NCBI GenBank assembly: GCA_900468065.1
Contig: UBTA01000068.1
Span: 89,390-153,389 of the forward strand
Source: Hyphomicrobiales bacterium
GTDB lineage: Bacteria; Pseudomonadota; Alphaproteobacteria; Rhizobiales; Rhizobiaceae
DNA: 64,000 bases
Direction of reading: 5' to 3'
A program made the position numbers and the translations under genes. Positions 25,704 to 34,160 of this stretch are shown here, one piece after another. Below the pieces are notes generated by a model, which saw only the letters and a program-made list of their open reading frames with translations, was not told the origin of the DNA and made no database searches. Positions within the stretch are counted from its first letter, which is position 1, and each line of letters starts with the position of its first letter.

Positions 25704-27095
25704 ATGCGGAAAATTGTGCTGAATGCCCTGGGGCAACCTCTCTATTTCAGTGACACTTCGACCGGGTTCTTTTCGGCGACTGGTTCCGGCCCGGTCTTGC
25801 ATGGAACGGCGGGCAACGATTCGATGTGGGGCGACAGTGCCGTCAACGTCACCATGACCGGCGGAACAGGCGACGACATCTATTACCTCTACGCGTCGAT
25901 CAACCGGGCCGAAGAGGCGGCAGGGCAGGGTATCGATACGATCAGCACCTGGATGAGTTACACGCTGCCAGAGAACATCGAAAACCTTACCGTTACCGGC
26001 AATCAGCGCCATGCGTTCGGAAATTCCGCCGACAACATCATCCGGGGTGCTTCCGGACAGCAAACGCTGGACGGCGGCGCGGGCAATGATGTGCTGACGG
26101 GCGGTGCAGGCGCAGATACGTTCATTTTTGCCAAGGGAAATGGCAGCGACCTGATCACCGATTTTTCGGCCGATGATATCGTTCGGCTGAACGGCTGCGC
26201 GCTGACGTCTTTCGACCAGCTGCTCGACGTGGCCACACAAGAAGGCGCCAATATCAGGTTCGATTTTGGTGATGGGGAAAGCCTGGTTTTCGCCGATACG
26301 GACTTTGCCGATCTGAACGCCAGTCAATTCGAACTCAGCCTCGACCGGTCTGGTTTGATCCAGACATTCGGGGATGATTTCAACACGCTTCAACTGATGA
26401 ACGGGACGAGCGGCATATGGCAGGCCAAATATTGGTGGGCGCCGGAGAAGGGTGCCACCCTGTCAGGAAACGGCGAGCTTCAATGGTACGTCAATCCCCT
26501 CTACGCACCGACATCCGCAGCCAACCCGTTTTCCATCGATAACGGCGTGTTGACGATCACGGCGGAGCAAACGCTCGCGTCGATCCGCTCGCAGGTTGGG
26601 GGATATGCCTATACGTCCGGCATGCTGACGACACATGGCTCGTTCGCCCAGACATATGGCTATTTCGAAATCCGCGCGGATATGCCGGAAGACCGCGGTG
26701 TTTGGCCGGCTTTCTGGCTATTACCGGAAGATGGTTCCTGGCCGCCGGAACTGGATGTCGTGGAAATGCGCGGCCAGGATCCGAACACCGTGCACGTGAC
26801 CGTGCATTCGAACGAAACCGGGCAGCAGACGTCCGTGTCCACTGCTGTCAGTGTGGCGGATACCGGCGGCTTCCACACCTACGGGGTCTTGTGGGAGGAG
26901 GACGAGATCGTCTGGTATATCGATGACGTCGCGGTGGCACGTGCTGATACGCCCTCCGATATGCATGAGCCGATGTATATGCTGGTCAATCTCGCTGTAG
27001 GCGGCATGGCGGGAGCCCCCACCGGTGGTCTGCCCAACGGTTCGGATATGAAAATCGACTACATCCGAGCCTACACTTTGGACGACCTCGCCTGA
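25704..27095 (+). CDS. exsH: RTX-repeat GH16 endoglycanase (ExsH-like)
   Basis: This is a secreted glycanase of 463 residues. The N-terminal half carries Ca-binding RTX-type nonapeptides ([30 protein letters not shown] near residues 125-145). The C-terminal half (about 230-463) is a GH16 beta-jelly-roll domain with active site ELDVVEMRG, the E-X-D-X-X-E catalytic set. Size and domain order match S. meliloti ExsH, which cleaves nascent succinoglycan and leaves by a type I secretion system without a signal peptide. None is seen here. ATG 25704 is preferred over 25698 because AGGAG lies 6 bases before it. The likely target is a polymer made by the polysaccharide locus. Confidence 0.85.
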   Translation: MRKIVLNALGQPLYFSDTSTGFFSATGSGPVLHGTAGNDSMWGDSAVNVTMTGGTGDDIYYLYASINRAEEAAGQGIDTISTWMSYTLPENIENLTVTGNQRHAFGNSADNIIRGASGQQTLDGGAGNDVLTGGAGADTFIFAKGNGSDLITDFSADDIVRLNGCALTSFDQLLDVATQEGANIRFDFGDGESLVFADTDFADLNASQFELSLDRSGLIQTFGDDFNTLQLMNGTSGIWQAKYWWAPEKGATLSGNGELQWYVNPLYAPTSAANPFSIDNGVLTITAEQTLASIRSQVGGYAYTSGMLTTHGSFAQTYGYFEIRADMPEDRGVWPAFWLLPEDGSWPPELDVVEMRGQDPNTVHVTVHSNETGQQTSVSTAVSVADTGGFHTYGVLWEEDEIVWYIDDVAVARADTPSDMHEPMYMLVNLAVGGMAGAPTGGLPNGSDMKIDYIRAYTLDDLA

Positions 27096-27577
27096 TATCT
27101 CCAGTCGCGGTGTTGCCGTTATGACGGAAGCGATGAGCAAAGCGTCGATACTTGCCTTGATGTTGTTGGCGTACCGCAGTCGGGGATATGCTCGCGCGCG
27201 TCCCCGATCATTGTCAATCATTTCGCACTGCCGTCTACGCGACGACGCATGTGAGCCCGGTCTTCCAATCCCTCATGCGGCTTCTTGAAGGTAGTAACGC
27301 GTATGTCAAACTCTCCGCATCCTCCTATTCGCGACGAGGAATTGACCGGGGTCAGTTGTCCTTTCGCCTAAACGCAGAAAAATTCAACGAATTCAGAGGC
27401 CTGAACGAGCAATGAGCGTTTTGGCGGAAAATGATGGTTCTTGTCGCTCACGGACGGCAGACTCGAGCCCGGCAAAATGCCCTAGAAACTTAAGCAGCCC
27501 ACAACAATGTGACATCCCCGGTCCAACCGTTAAATAATTCGTGCCAACGCCTCTACAGACTGACTGTCCCAGCCAGC
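27096..27577. other. Gene-free region between exsH-like and membrane-protein genes
   Basis: This is the 482-base gap between the stops of two convergent genes. A weak hairpin, TCGGGGA...TCCCCGA at 27180-27207, could end exsH transcription. Short open frames here have poor codon use and no ribosome sites. Nothing else is evident. Confidence 0.5.
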
Positions 27578-28249
27578 TCAAGCTACTGCATGAAAGTAGG
27601 GATCGATGCGCATTACAGGGGTGCGAACCGACGGCAGGCGTCCGTCGACGCGCATGGCAAAGATCAGCGCGTGCGAGAGGAAAATGGCGATGGCAAGCAA
27701 TACCGCATAGACCAGCAGAACCGTCGCCATCGGAACGACGAAGTTGAGTTGCGGCAAGGCACCCAGCATCATTGGCACGTACCAGGACGTGGCCGAAACA
27801 GCGCCGGAAACGAGAAAGGCACTACGTTGCGTCGAAGTCATGCCGTCCATCAGCGACCGACCGACCTGCTCCTTGATCTTCGGCAGGATGATGGAATGGA
27901 TAAACATGCCGTTTATGGTCAGGATGAGCACGATCGTCATCTTCGCCCAGACCTTCTCGTTGCCGAGCTTTGCGGGGTCGAAAATGCCGTAATAGATCAG
28001 GAACCCTATACCCGATGCCCACAGTATCATAAGACCCGCATTGACGATGCTGGAACCGAATTGAAACACGGCCCAATGATCTTTGGAGATTTTCCCCTTC
28101 AGCAAAAACCGAAGGATCAGAAGGTCGAGTACAGTAGCCGCCCCCAGCCCAAGCGCGAGTCCTATCAAGTGTAGAATTCTTAACGCCGACTTAAGCATCG
28201 TTGCCGGCTCCTGGCTAAGTGTATGGATTAGGATATTCAGATCAATCAC
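27578..28249 (-). CDS. Multi-pass membrane protein of unknown function
   Basis: This integral membrane protein has 223 residues from GTG 28249, which is preceded by AAGAGGTG. Six hydrophobic segments are visible, including LRILHLIGLALGLGAATVLD, NAGLMILWASGIGFLIYYGI, MTIVLILTINGMFIHSIILP and VPMATVLLVYAVLLAIAIFL. The pattern of His residues at helix starts (LRILHLIG, MFIHSIIL) recalls small cytochrome-b or CopD-like membrane proteins, but the family was not identified. It stands alone between the glucanase gene and an AT-rich region, with its own promoter probably in 28260-28400. Confidence 0.75.
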   Translation of the reverse strand: MIDLNILIHTLSQEPATMLKSALRILHLIGLALGLGAATVLDLLILRFLLKGKISKDHWAVFQFGSSIVNAGLMILWASGIGFLIYYGIFDPAKLGNEKVWAKMTIVLILTINGMFIHSIILPKIKEQVGRSLMDGMTSTQRSAFLVSGAVSATSWYVPMMLGALPQLNFVVPMATVLLVYAVLLAIAIFLSHALIFAMRVDGRLPSVRTPVMRIDPYFHAVA

Positions 28250-28549
28250 GTTGCACCTCTTCTCCAGTCCGCAGTGCACAGGCATGCCTTGGCGCAGACC
28301 AGGTTCGGTCGCAACTCGAATAGTTCTGTTTATTCAGGGATAACGGTGAAACAACACCAAACACTCTAACCGCATCATGCCCTGCCTACATGTGCACTAC
28401 GGGATTTACCCGTGCCCATTTTTTGATCTATTGGCGGAATGGGTCGAAAAGGGGACATATGGATGGCGAAAAGGGGGCTGTTTCCTGTTATATAATTACA
28501 TTATAAGAAACTCATATACTTAGCGGATTACCCAAAGTCACTTTTTTGA
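28250..28549. other. AT-rich gene-free region
   Basis: This 300-base spacer becomes clearly AT-rich at 28480-28530, unlike the surrounding coding DNA. It contains an imperfect dyad, TTATATAAT...ATTATAA, at 28488-28506. It probably holds the promoter of the membrane-protein gene on the minus strand. No gene was seen. Confidence 0.5.
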
Positions 28550-29012
28550 TCACCGACCTGTCAATTTCCGTGAGTATGATCCTTGGTTCCAGTCCGTCGC
28601 CGCCAAAACCTGTTGCAGCGAGTTCGAGATCTCGAACCTAGGCTGGTGAAGACCGCGATGAAGCCCGATCTCTATACCCTGATATCTGGGATCCGCACCA
28701 AGCTTGCGCAGTGTCTCGGCGACGGCGCGAAACGGAATCGTGTAAACGGCATTCTCGCTCTCGACGGCGATTGCTGCGGCAAGGTGAAGACGACGTTTAA
28801 ATTGCCGACAGGCGCATCGATATCCTTGGCCGATCCTTCGTGAAACCGATAGGGAGACAGAACGGCGTCCCGGCCTACCAAGCTTTCAAGAGAGCCGGGC
28901 AGTGTCGCGATGTCGACAAAGACCTCGTCAACGGATCATGTGCCCAAGATCCTCCACGGCAGGGGTATCTGGTGGATAATCCGGACCGACCACGCGCGAT
29001 GCGGTGGTCAAG
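28550..29012 (-). pseudogene. Frameshifted gene remnant downstream of hlyD
   Basis: Directly after the hlyD stop the minus strand reads as protein in three successive frames. Part 1 (to about 28938) includes TASRVVGPDYPPDTPAVEDL. Part 2 (about 28936-28795) includes FVDIATLPGSLESLVGRDAV. Part 3 (about 28800-28550) includes YTIPFRAVAETLRKLGADPR, PRFEISNSLQQVLAATDWNQ and a TGA. At least two frame changes are needed to join them. The composition is protein-like throughout, so this appears to be a decayed fourth gene of the secretion operon. The family could not be named. Confidence 0.5.
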
Positions 29013-29015
29013 CGT

Positions 29016-30425
29016 TCAAGGTTCGCGGATGGCTGTGTCGAGGCCCCGCAAAAGAGGGTAGAGGAAGTAGGAGATCACTGTCCGGCTTCCGACCTTGATT
29101 TCTGCGGAAACGGTCATTCCCGGCAGAAGCCTGACCGGTTCGTTCTGCGCCTGGAGAAGATTGCCGGCCAAGAGAACACGTGCCTTGAAAAACGGAACGG
29201 CGGGTTGCACCGAGCCTGCATTCTGTTCCGGCGGGGGGAAGGCATCTCGGCTGATGATCCTGACTGTGCCCGGAACCGTGCCGTATTTCTGGAACGGATA
29301 CGCGTCAAGCTTGACCCGCGCTTCCTTTTCCACGGCCACCCGGCCGATATCTTGCGAACTGATCGAGACTTCGGCTTCCAGCGGGACATTGAGTGGAACA
29401 AGCGTGACGATCGGTTCGGCTTCGCGCACGACGGAGCCAACCGAACGCTGGGCAAGATCCAGCACAACAGCGTCGGCTGGTGCCGTCAACGTAACCATGT
29501 TGCGGCGCAGGTTCATCTTTTTCAACTCTTCGCCCACCGTGTCTCGCTGGTTGCGCAATTCGACGAGCTGTTCCATCGATGCGCGCCGGAAGTCCTCGAT
29601 GAAGGCCTGCCGGTCCGCCGTCAGCTTTGCCAGTGAGTGTCCGGCTTCGGCCGCCTTGCCTTGCAACGCTGAAATATCGGTGTCGACATCAAGACGTGCA
29701 TCGCGCGAACCGAGGAAGGCGACGAGCGACCCGGTGTCGTTCTTATAGAGCGTCTCGCGCGCATTCTCGATCAGCACCAGATTGTCGCGTCGTCTGGTGA
29801 GGACCGCCTCCTGATCCTTGCCCGCCTCGATCGCGGCGGCCTGACCGGCGATCTGCTGTCCGAAATTTTGAAGCTGGGCGTTATAGAAAGCGTGGCGCTG
29901 AGCAAAGAGCTGCACCTGCAAAACCTCATCGGACGACTTGCCAGCAAGCTTTGCGTAGTCTGCGCCTGAGAGTTCTGCCTCGATCCGCTTGACCTGCGCG
30001 TTGAGCGCTTCAAATTTCGCGTGCTGTTGATCGACATCCGACTGGCTGAAGGTTGCGTCGAGCGTCGCAAGCGTCTGGCCGGCTTTCACCACATCCCCGG
30101 TGCTGACATCAATCGTCCGGATGATCGAAGTCTCAAGCGGTTGGACGATGATGGTCGGACGGGTCGTGATCAATTTGCCTGGTGCGATCACGACTTCATC
30201 GATCTTGGACACTGAGGCCCAGATCACCGCGCTCAAAATCAGTGCGGTGATGCCATAGAGCGTGAGCCTGGCAATTTTCGGTGGCACGCGTTCTTCCAAC
30301 TCCACCGCATCGGATTGAAACTCGGCGATGATCGGTGGCAAGGCGCGCTTGAGGACAATTTCGGTTCCCGGCTTTTTGACAGGAACGGGCAGGTTCTCGT
30401 GAAGCTTTTCCGGGCGGGCGTTCAT
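29016..30425 (-). CDS. HlyD-type type I secretion adaptor
   Basis: This is the periplasmic membrane-fusion protein of a type I secretion system, 469 residues. A short cytoplasmic N-terminus precedes one membrane helix (LYGITALILSAVIWASVSKI, residues 55-75). Half-lipoyl segments (VVIAPGKLITTRPTIIVQPL) flank a long coiled coil of about residues 130-320. The C-terminal beta domain includes VGSVVREAEPIVTLVPLNVP, the region that contacts TolC. The start overlaps the ATPase stop by ATGA, so the inner-membrane pair is made together. No TolC gene lies in the window. Confidence 0.93.
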   Translation of the reverse strand: MNARPEKLHENLPVPVKKPGTEIVLKRALPPIIAEFQSDAVELEERVPPKIARLTLYGITALILSAVIWASVSKIDEVVIAPGKLITTRPTIIVQPLETSIIRTIDVSTGDVVKAGQTLATLDATFSQSDVDQQHAKFEALNAQVKRIEAELSGADYAKLAGKSSDEVLQVQLFAQRHAFYNAQLQNFGQQIAGQAAAIEAGKDQEAVLTRRRDNLVLIENARETLYKNDTGSLVAFLGSRDARLDVDTDISALQGKAAEAGHSLAKLTADRQAFIEDFRRASMEQLVELRNQRDTVGEELKKMNLRRNMVTLTAPADAVVLDLAQRSVGSVVREAEPIVTLVPLNVPLEAEVSISSQDIGRVAVEKEARVKLDAYPFQKYGTVPGTVRIISRDAFPPPEQNAGSVQPAVPFFKARVLLAGNLLQAQNEPVRLLPGMTVSAEIKVGSRTVISYFLYPLLRGLDTAIREP

Positions 30426-32566
30426 GCGGATTGCCTCGTTTGCTGCGTCCAGAGGTGGCGGTAGGTAATGCAGCGCGACACGAGCTGATCGTGGCGGCCG
30501 ATATCAGCGATCTTGCCGCGATCCACCACCAGGATGGCATCGGCATCGACCAGCGTCGTCAGGCGATGCGAAACGATGATGACAGTGCGCCCGGCGGCGA
30601 TCTTGCTTAGGTTCTGCCGAAGGATTGCTTCGCTGTCGGGATCCAGTGCGCTGGTTGCCTCGTCAAGAATGAGCAATTTGGGGTTGGTGATCAGTGCCCG
30701 GGCGATGGCAAGGCGCTGTTTCTGGCCACCGGAAAGATTGGAGGCGTTTTCTTCCAGCATCGATTCAAATCCGCGTGGCAGCCGCTCGATGAACTCCTCG
30801 GCGCCGGCTATACGCGCAACCTCGATAATCTCTTCTATGCTGGCATCGGGCTTTGCCGCGGCAATATTGTCGCGAACCGAACCGCGGAACAGGAAATTAT
30901 CCTGGAGCACCACACCGATGCTCGAGCGCAGATGAACAAGGTCGATTTCCCGGCTGTCGTAACCATCGACCCGCACCAGCCCCTGCTGGTTCTGGTAGAG
31001 CCCTTGGATCAGTCGGGTCACGGTGGTCTTGCCGGATCCGCTCTTGCCGACGATACCGAAGACCGAGCCTGCGGGGACCGTGAACGACACATCGTCAAGT
31101 GCCGGCGGGCCGTCGGGTCCGTAGCGGAATGTCACCTTGTCGAATTCGATACGGCCCTTCAGCTGTGGCCGGATACCGCGGCCGCGGCCGAAATGCTCGG
31201 GCTTTTGGTTCATGATCTCGCCGAGCATGCGGACCGATAGCGCCACTTCCTGATATTCGTGAACCATGGTGACGATCTGGACCAGCGGCCCGGAGACCCT
31301 TCCGGCCAGCATGTTGAATGCAACGAGTGCGCCGATCGTCATGGAACCATTGAACACATCGAGCGCACCGAGCCCAATGATGGCGACGCTCATCAGCTTT
31401 TCCAAGAGCCCTGTCAGTGCCTGTGCGACTGTGGAGATTTTATCGACGCGGAACCGAACCGAAATTGCCTGTGCGGACTTGTCGTCCCACACCTGGCGTT
31501 GACGCGGCTCAAGCGCCAGAGACTTGACAGTGCGCATACCATGTACGGTCTCGACAAGCAGAGCCTGGCGCTCGCCCTCCGCCTGATAGAGCGCCTGAAG
31601 CCGCCGCTGGAACGGTCCAACGAGCACCATCACCACGAGGCCGACAAGGGCCGCAAATCCGAGCACCACAAAGGTGAGCTTGACGCTGTAGAGGACGAGG
31701 ATCGGCACGAAGACCAGAAGCGAGAGGGCATCGAGAAGCGTCAGGAACAGCCGCCCGGTCAGAAATTCGCGGATCCGCCCCGTTTGCTGCATGTGCTTGA
31801 CCAGCACGCCGGCCGAGGCCTGTTCGAAGAGAGCAATCGGCAAATTGAGGAGATGGGCGAAGGTGCGGGTGGCTACCCTGATATCGATCTTGTTCGTGGC
31901 GTAGAGCAAAAGGTAGCGCCGCAGGAAGGTGAAGGCGGCGTCGAAGATCAGCGCCATCGCGATACCGATGGTGAGAACCGCCAATGTTGAGTAGCTTTGA
32001 TGGACAAGGACCTTGTCGATAACGAGCTGGAAAAAGATGGGCGTTGCAAGTCCGAGCCCGTAGAGAACGAACGCGGCGAGTGCCACATCCCTGAGCAAAC
32101 TGCGTTGGCGAACGATTTCGGGTACGAACCACCGAAAGCCGAACGGCTGGTCATTATCGGAAAGACGATAGTTGCGCTTGACCAGTACGATCGATCCGCG
32201 CCAGCTTTTGGCAAACTGGGCTTCATTCAAAAGAATGAACTCCGGGCGCGTTGCCAGCGGGTCGAGTACACGGATCATTTCGTTTTCGCCTTCGCCGGAA
32301 GCACCGGCGATGACGACCCAGTTGCCATTATCGAGCTCGGCGATCAAAGGGTAGGCCTCACCCATTTGAAACAGCGCTCGCCAAGTCACCTGCGTGTTTC
32401 GCGCACGCAAACCCGCATCTTTTGCCATGCGAAGAAGCTGCCGCATGGAAACCGCCTGCTCGCCGACGGCATAATCGTGGACCAGCCTTTCGGGCGACAG
32501 GTCGACGCCATGATGGCGACCGACCAGCACCAGACACTGGAGATTTGTGTGCGCGAATGTACTCAT
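30422..32566 (-). CDS. HlyB-type type I secretion permease/ATPase with degenerate C39 domain
   Basis: This ABC exporter half-transporter has 714 residues. Residues 1-130 form a C39-peptidase-like domain. It lacks the catalytic Cys (TNLQCLVLVGRHHG keeps only the later part of the site) and has Asn-Trp where the catalytic His stands (NGNWVVIAG), so it should bind but not cleave substrate, as in HlyB. A six-helix membrane domain spans about 150-440. The ATPase domain has Walker A GKSGSGKTT, signature LSGGQKQRLAIARAL, Walker B LLILDEATSALD and H-loop VSHRL. Such domains export large unfolded proteins with C-terminal signals. The big exoprotein upstream in the same run is the obvious cargo candidate. 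Confidence 0.93.
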   Translation of the reverse strand: MSTFAHTNLQCLVLVGRHHGVDLSPERLVHDYAVGEQAVSMRQLLRMAKDAGLRARNTQVTWRALFQMGEAYPLIAELDNGNWVVIAGASGEGENEMIRVLDPLATRPEFILLNEAQFAKSWRGSIVLVKRNYRLSDNDQPFGFRWFVPEIVRQRSLLRDVALAAFVLYGLGLATPIFFQLVIDKVLVHQSYSTLAVLTIGIAMALIFDAAFTFLRRYLLLYATNKIDIRVATRTFAHLLNLPIALFEQASAGVLVKHMQQTGRIREFLTGRLFLTLLDALSLLVFVPILVLYSVKLTFVVLGFAALVGLVVMVLVGPFQRRLQALYQAEGERQALLVETVHGMRTVKSLALEPRQRQVWDDKSAQAISVRFRVDKISTVAQALTGLLEKLMSVAIIGLGALDVFNGSMTIGALVAFNMLAGRVSGPLVQIVTMVHEYQEVALSVRMLGEIMNQKPEHFGRGRGIRPQLKGRIEFDKVTFRYGPDGPPALDDVSFTVPAGSVFGIVGKSGSGKTTVTRLIQGLYQNQQGLVRVDGYDSREIDLVHLRSSIGVVLQDNFLFRGSVRDNIAAAKPDASIEEIIEVARIAGAEEFIERLPRGFESMLEENASNLSGGQKQRLAIARALITNPKLLILDEATSALDPDSEAILRQNLSKIAAGRTVIIVSHRLTTLVDADAILVVDRGKIADIGRHDQLVSRCITYRHLWTQQTRQSA

Positions 32567-32599
32567 GGCCTCACTTGGACAACAGAGGGCGTTACTGGG

Positions 32600-32905
32600 T
32601 CAGTTGAAATTCGGCGAAGCGTTTGCCGAGGACGATGGCTGCGCTGCGTCACTTGCCGTGATCTGCCCGATGTCGCCAATCCGGCGGATTGCGCCTGCCT
32701 CCACCAGGCCGGTCATGGCTTTTTGCATGAGATCGACGGCATTAGCGAAGGCATCCACCGGCATGATGATCCTCTGGCGGAAAACCGGTCTTGGATTGTT
32801 GTCCGCATCGCGTTCGCTTGGAGAAAGGGACATCAGGTCGATCCGGACAATTGTTCCGGTAACGGTGATTTCGCCAATCCCATCGGCATAGAGTTCGTCG
32901 GCCAT
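32600..32905 (-). CDS. Small protein of unknown function in the secretion operon
   Basis: This 101-residue soluble protein begins MADELYADGIGEITVTGTI. The start at 32905 is preferred because GGAG lies 6 bases before it; two ATGs further upstream lack a site. The middle contains RQRIIMPVDAFANAVDLMQK, and the tail is rich in Ala/Ser. The beta-strand opening followed by an amphipathic helix vaguely resembles DUF3467-like small proteins, but this is weak. It lies 33 bases before the HlyB-type gene and 31 after the CobW-type gene, so it belongs to the operon. A chaperone-like or regulatory role in secretion is possible but unsupported. Confidence 0.7.
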   Translation of the reverse strand: MADELYADGIGEITVTGTIVRIDLMSLSPSERDADNNPRPVFRQRIIMPVDAFANAVDLMQKAMTGLVEAGAIRRIGDIGQITASDAAQPSSSANASPNFN

Positions 32906-32935
32906 TGTCATCTCCATGGTTGCTGTTGAAGTTCT

Positions 32936-34159
32936 TTAAGCTGCGTGCGCGTGCTCCCACGGCGGGAACGGATCACGCAGGTCGTGTGCGATCATCGGGT
33001 CGAAGCCGCTTTCCTGTCCGATCAGGCAGGCGTCGAGCGCCGTATGGATGGCATCCTTTGAAATCCCCGCGCCGATGAACACGAGTTCCTGCCGGCGATC
33101 GCCCCAAGCCGGGGTCCAGTTTTTCGTCAGCAGCGCCAGGAACTGCGGATGATGCGGCCAGTGTGCGCGCGGCACCGTCACCCACCACAAGCCTTTGGAC
33201 TCCACGCGGTGCTGTGTCCCGGCTATGGAAAGGGAACCGATCCAGTCGGGCCGGGTCGCCAGCCAGAAATGACCCTTGGCGCGGATCAGGCCCGGCCATG
33301 TCTTGGTGAGGAAGTCCTGAAGTCTCGATGGATCGAACGGTCTACGGGCCCGATAGACGAAACTGGTAATGCCGTATTCCTCGGTTTCGGGCTGATGATC
33401 TCCCCAACCAAAAAGCTCCTTATGCCAGAGCGGATGCCGGGCCGATTTCGCCTCGCTGAAAAGTCCGGTGTTGAGGATCGTGTGGAGCGGCAATTGGCCG
33501 AAGTCGGTTTCGATGACGCGGGCATCGGGATTAAGGGCAGCGATAACCCTGCGCACAGCGCTCAGGGCCTCTGCCGTCACTTCGGATACCTTGTTGAGGA
33601 CAATGACATCCGCGAACTCGATCTGCTCGACAAGGAGATCGACCAAAGTCCGGTTGTCGTCATCGTCTCGCACCGCGCCGCGATCCCTGAGGAAGTCAGC
33701 GCTGGAATAATCGGCAAGCAAATTGACCGCATCGACGACGGAAACCATCGTGTCGAGCCTGGCGATATCGCTAAGCGCGGTGCCAGCTTCATCTCGGAAG
33801 GAAAATGTCGCTGCGATCGGTAAAGGTTCGGCAATGCCGGTCGCTTCGATGAGCAGGTAGTCGAAACGTCCTTCTTTCGCGAGCTGGCGGACAGCGCCGA
33901 GAAGGTCGTCACGCAGCGTGCAGCATATGCATCCGTTGGTCAGTTCGACCAGTGTTTCCTCCGTCCGCGACAGGTTGGCCCCGCCGTCACGAACGAGATC
34001 GGCATCGATGTTGATCTCGCTCATGTCGTTGACGAGGACCGCGACGCGCAGGCCGTCGCGGTTGTGCAGGACGTGGTTCAGCAAAGTTGTCTTGCCTGCT
34101 CCGAGAAAGCCCGAGAGCACCGTTACGGGAAGCCGGTTGTCGCCTGGGAATCCCGCCAT
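32936..34159 (-). CDS. CobW/COG0523-type GTPase (putative metal chaperone)
   Basis: This G3E-family GTPase has 407 residues. The P-loop is [15 protein letters not shown] near residue 15, the metal-binding CXCC motif is [13 protein letters not shown] near residue 72, and the guanine motif is NKVSEV. The C-terminal CobW domain begins around residue 290. COG0523 members of this type (ZigA/YeiR/YciC-like) deliver Zn or another metal to client enzymes. The start 34159 lies one base past the stop of the 1520-residue exoprotein gene, so translation is probably coupled. A metal chaperone tied to an exoprotein with a metal-enzyme-like domain is a suggestive pairing. A longer frame to 34306 overlaps the exoprotein and was rejected. 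Confidence 0.9.
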   Translation of the reverse strand: MAGFPGDNRLPVTVLSGFLGAGKTTLLNHVLHNRDGLRVAVLVNDMSEINIDADLVRDGGANLSRTEETLVELTNGCICCTLRDDLLGAVRQLAKEGRFDYLLIEATGIAEPLPIAATFSFRDEAGTALSDIARLDTMVSVVDAVNLLADYSSADFLRDRGAVRDDDDNRTLVDLLVEQIEFADVIVLNKVSEVTAEALSAVRRVIAALNPDARVIETDFGQLPLHTILNTGLFSEAKSARHPLWHKELFGWGDHQPETEEYGITSFVYRARRPFDPSRLQDFLTKTWPGLIRAKGHFWLATRPDWIGSLSIAGTQHRVESKGLWWVTVPRAHWPHHPQFLALLTKNWTPAWGDRRQELVFIGAGISKDAIHTALDACLIGQESGFDPMIAHDLRDPFPPWEHAHAA

Positions 34160-34160
34160 C

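Noticed and set aside
27188..27415. 75-codon plus-strand frame after the exsH-like gene
   Set aside because: Poor codon use, no ribosome site and no recognisable domain.
28583..28843. 86-codon plus-strand frame
   Set aside because: It is antisense to the better-supported minus-strand remnant at 28550-29012.
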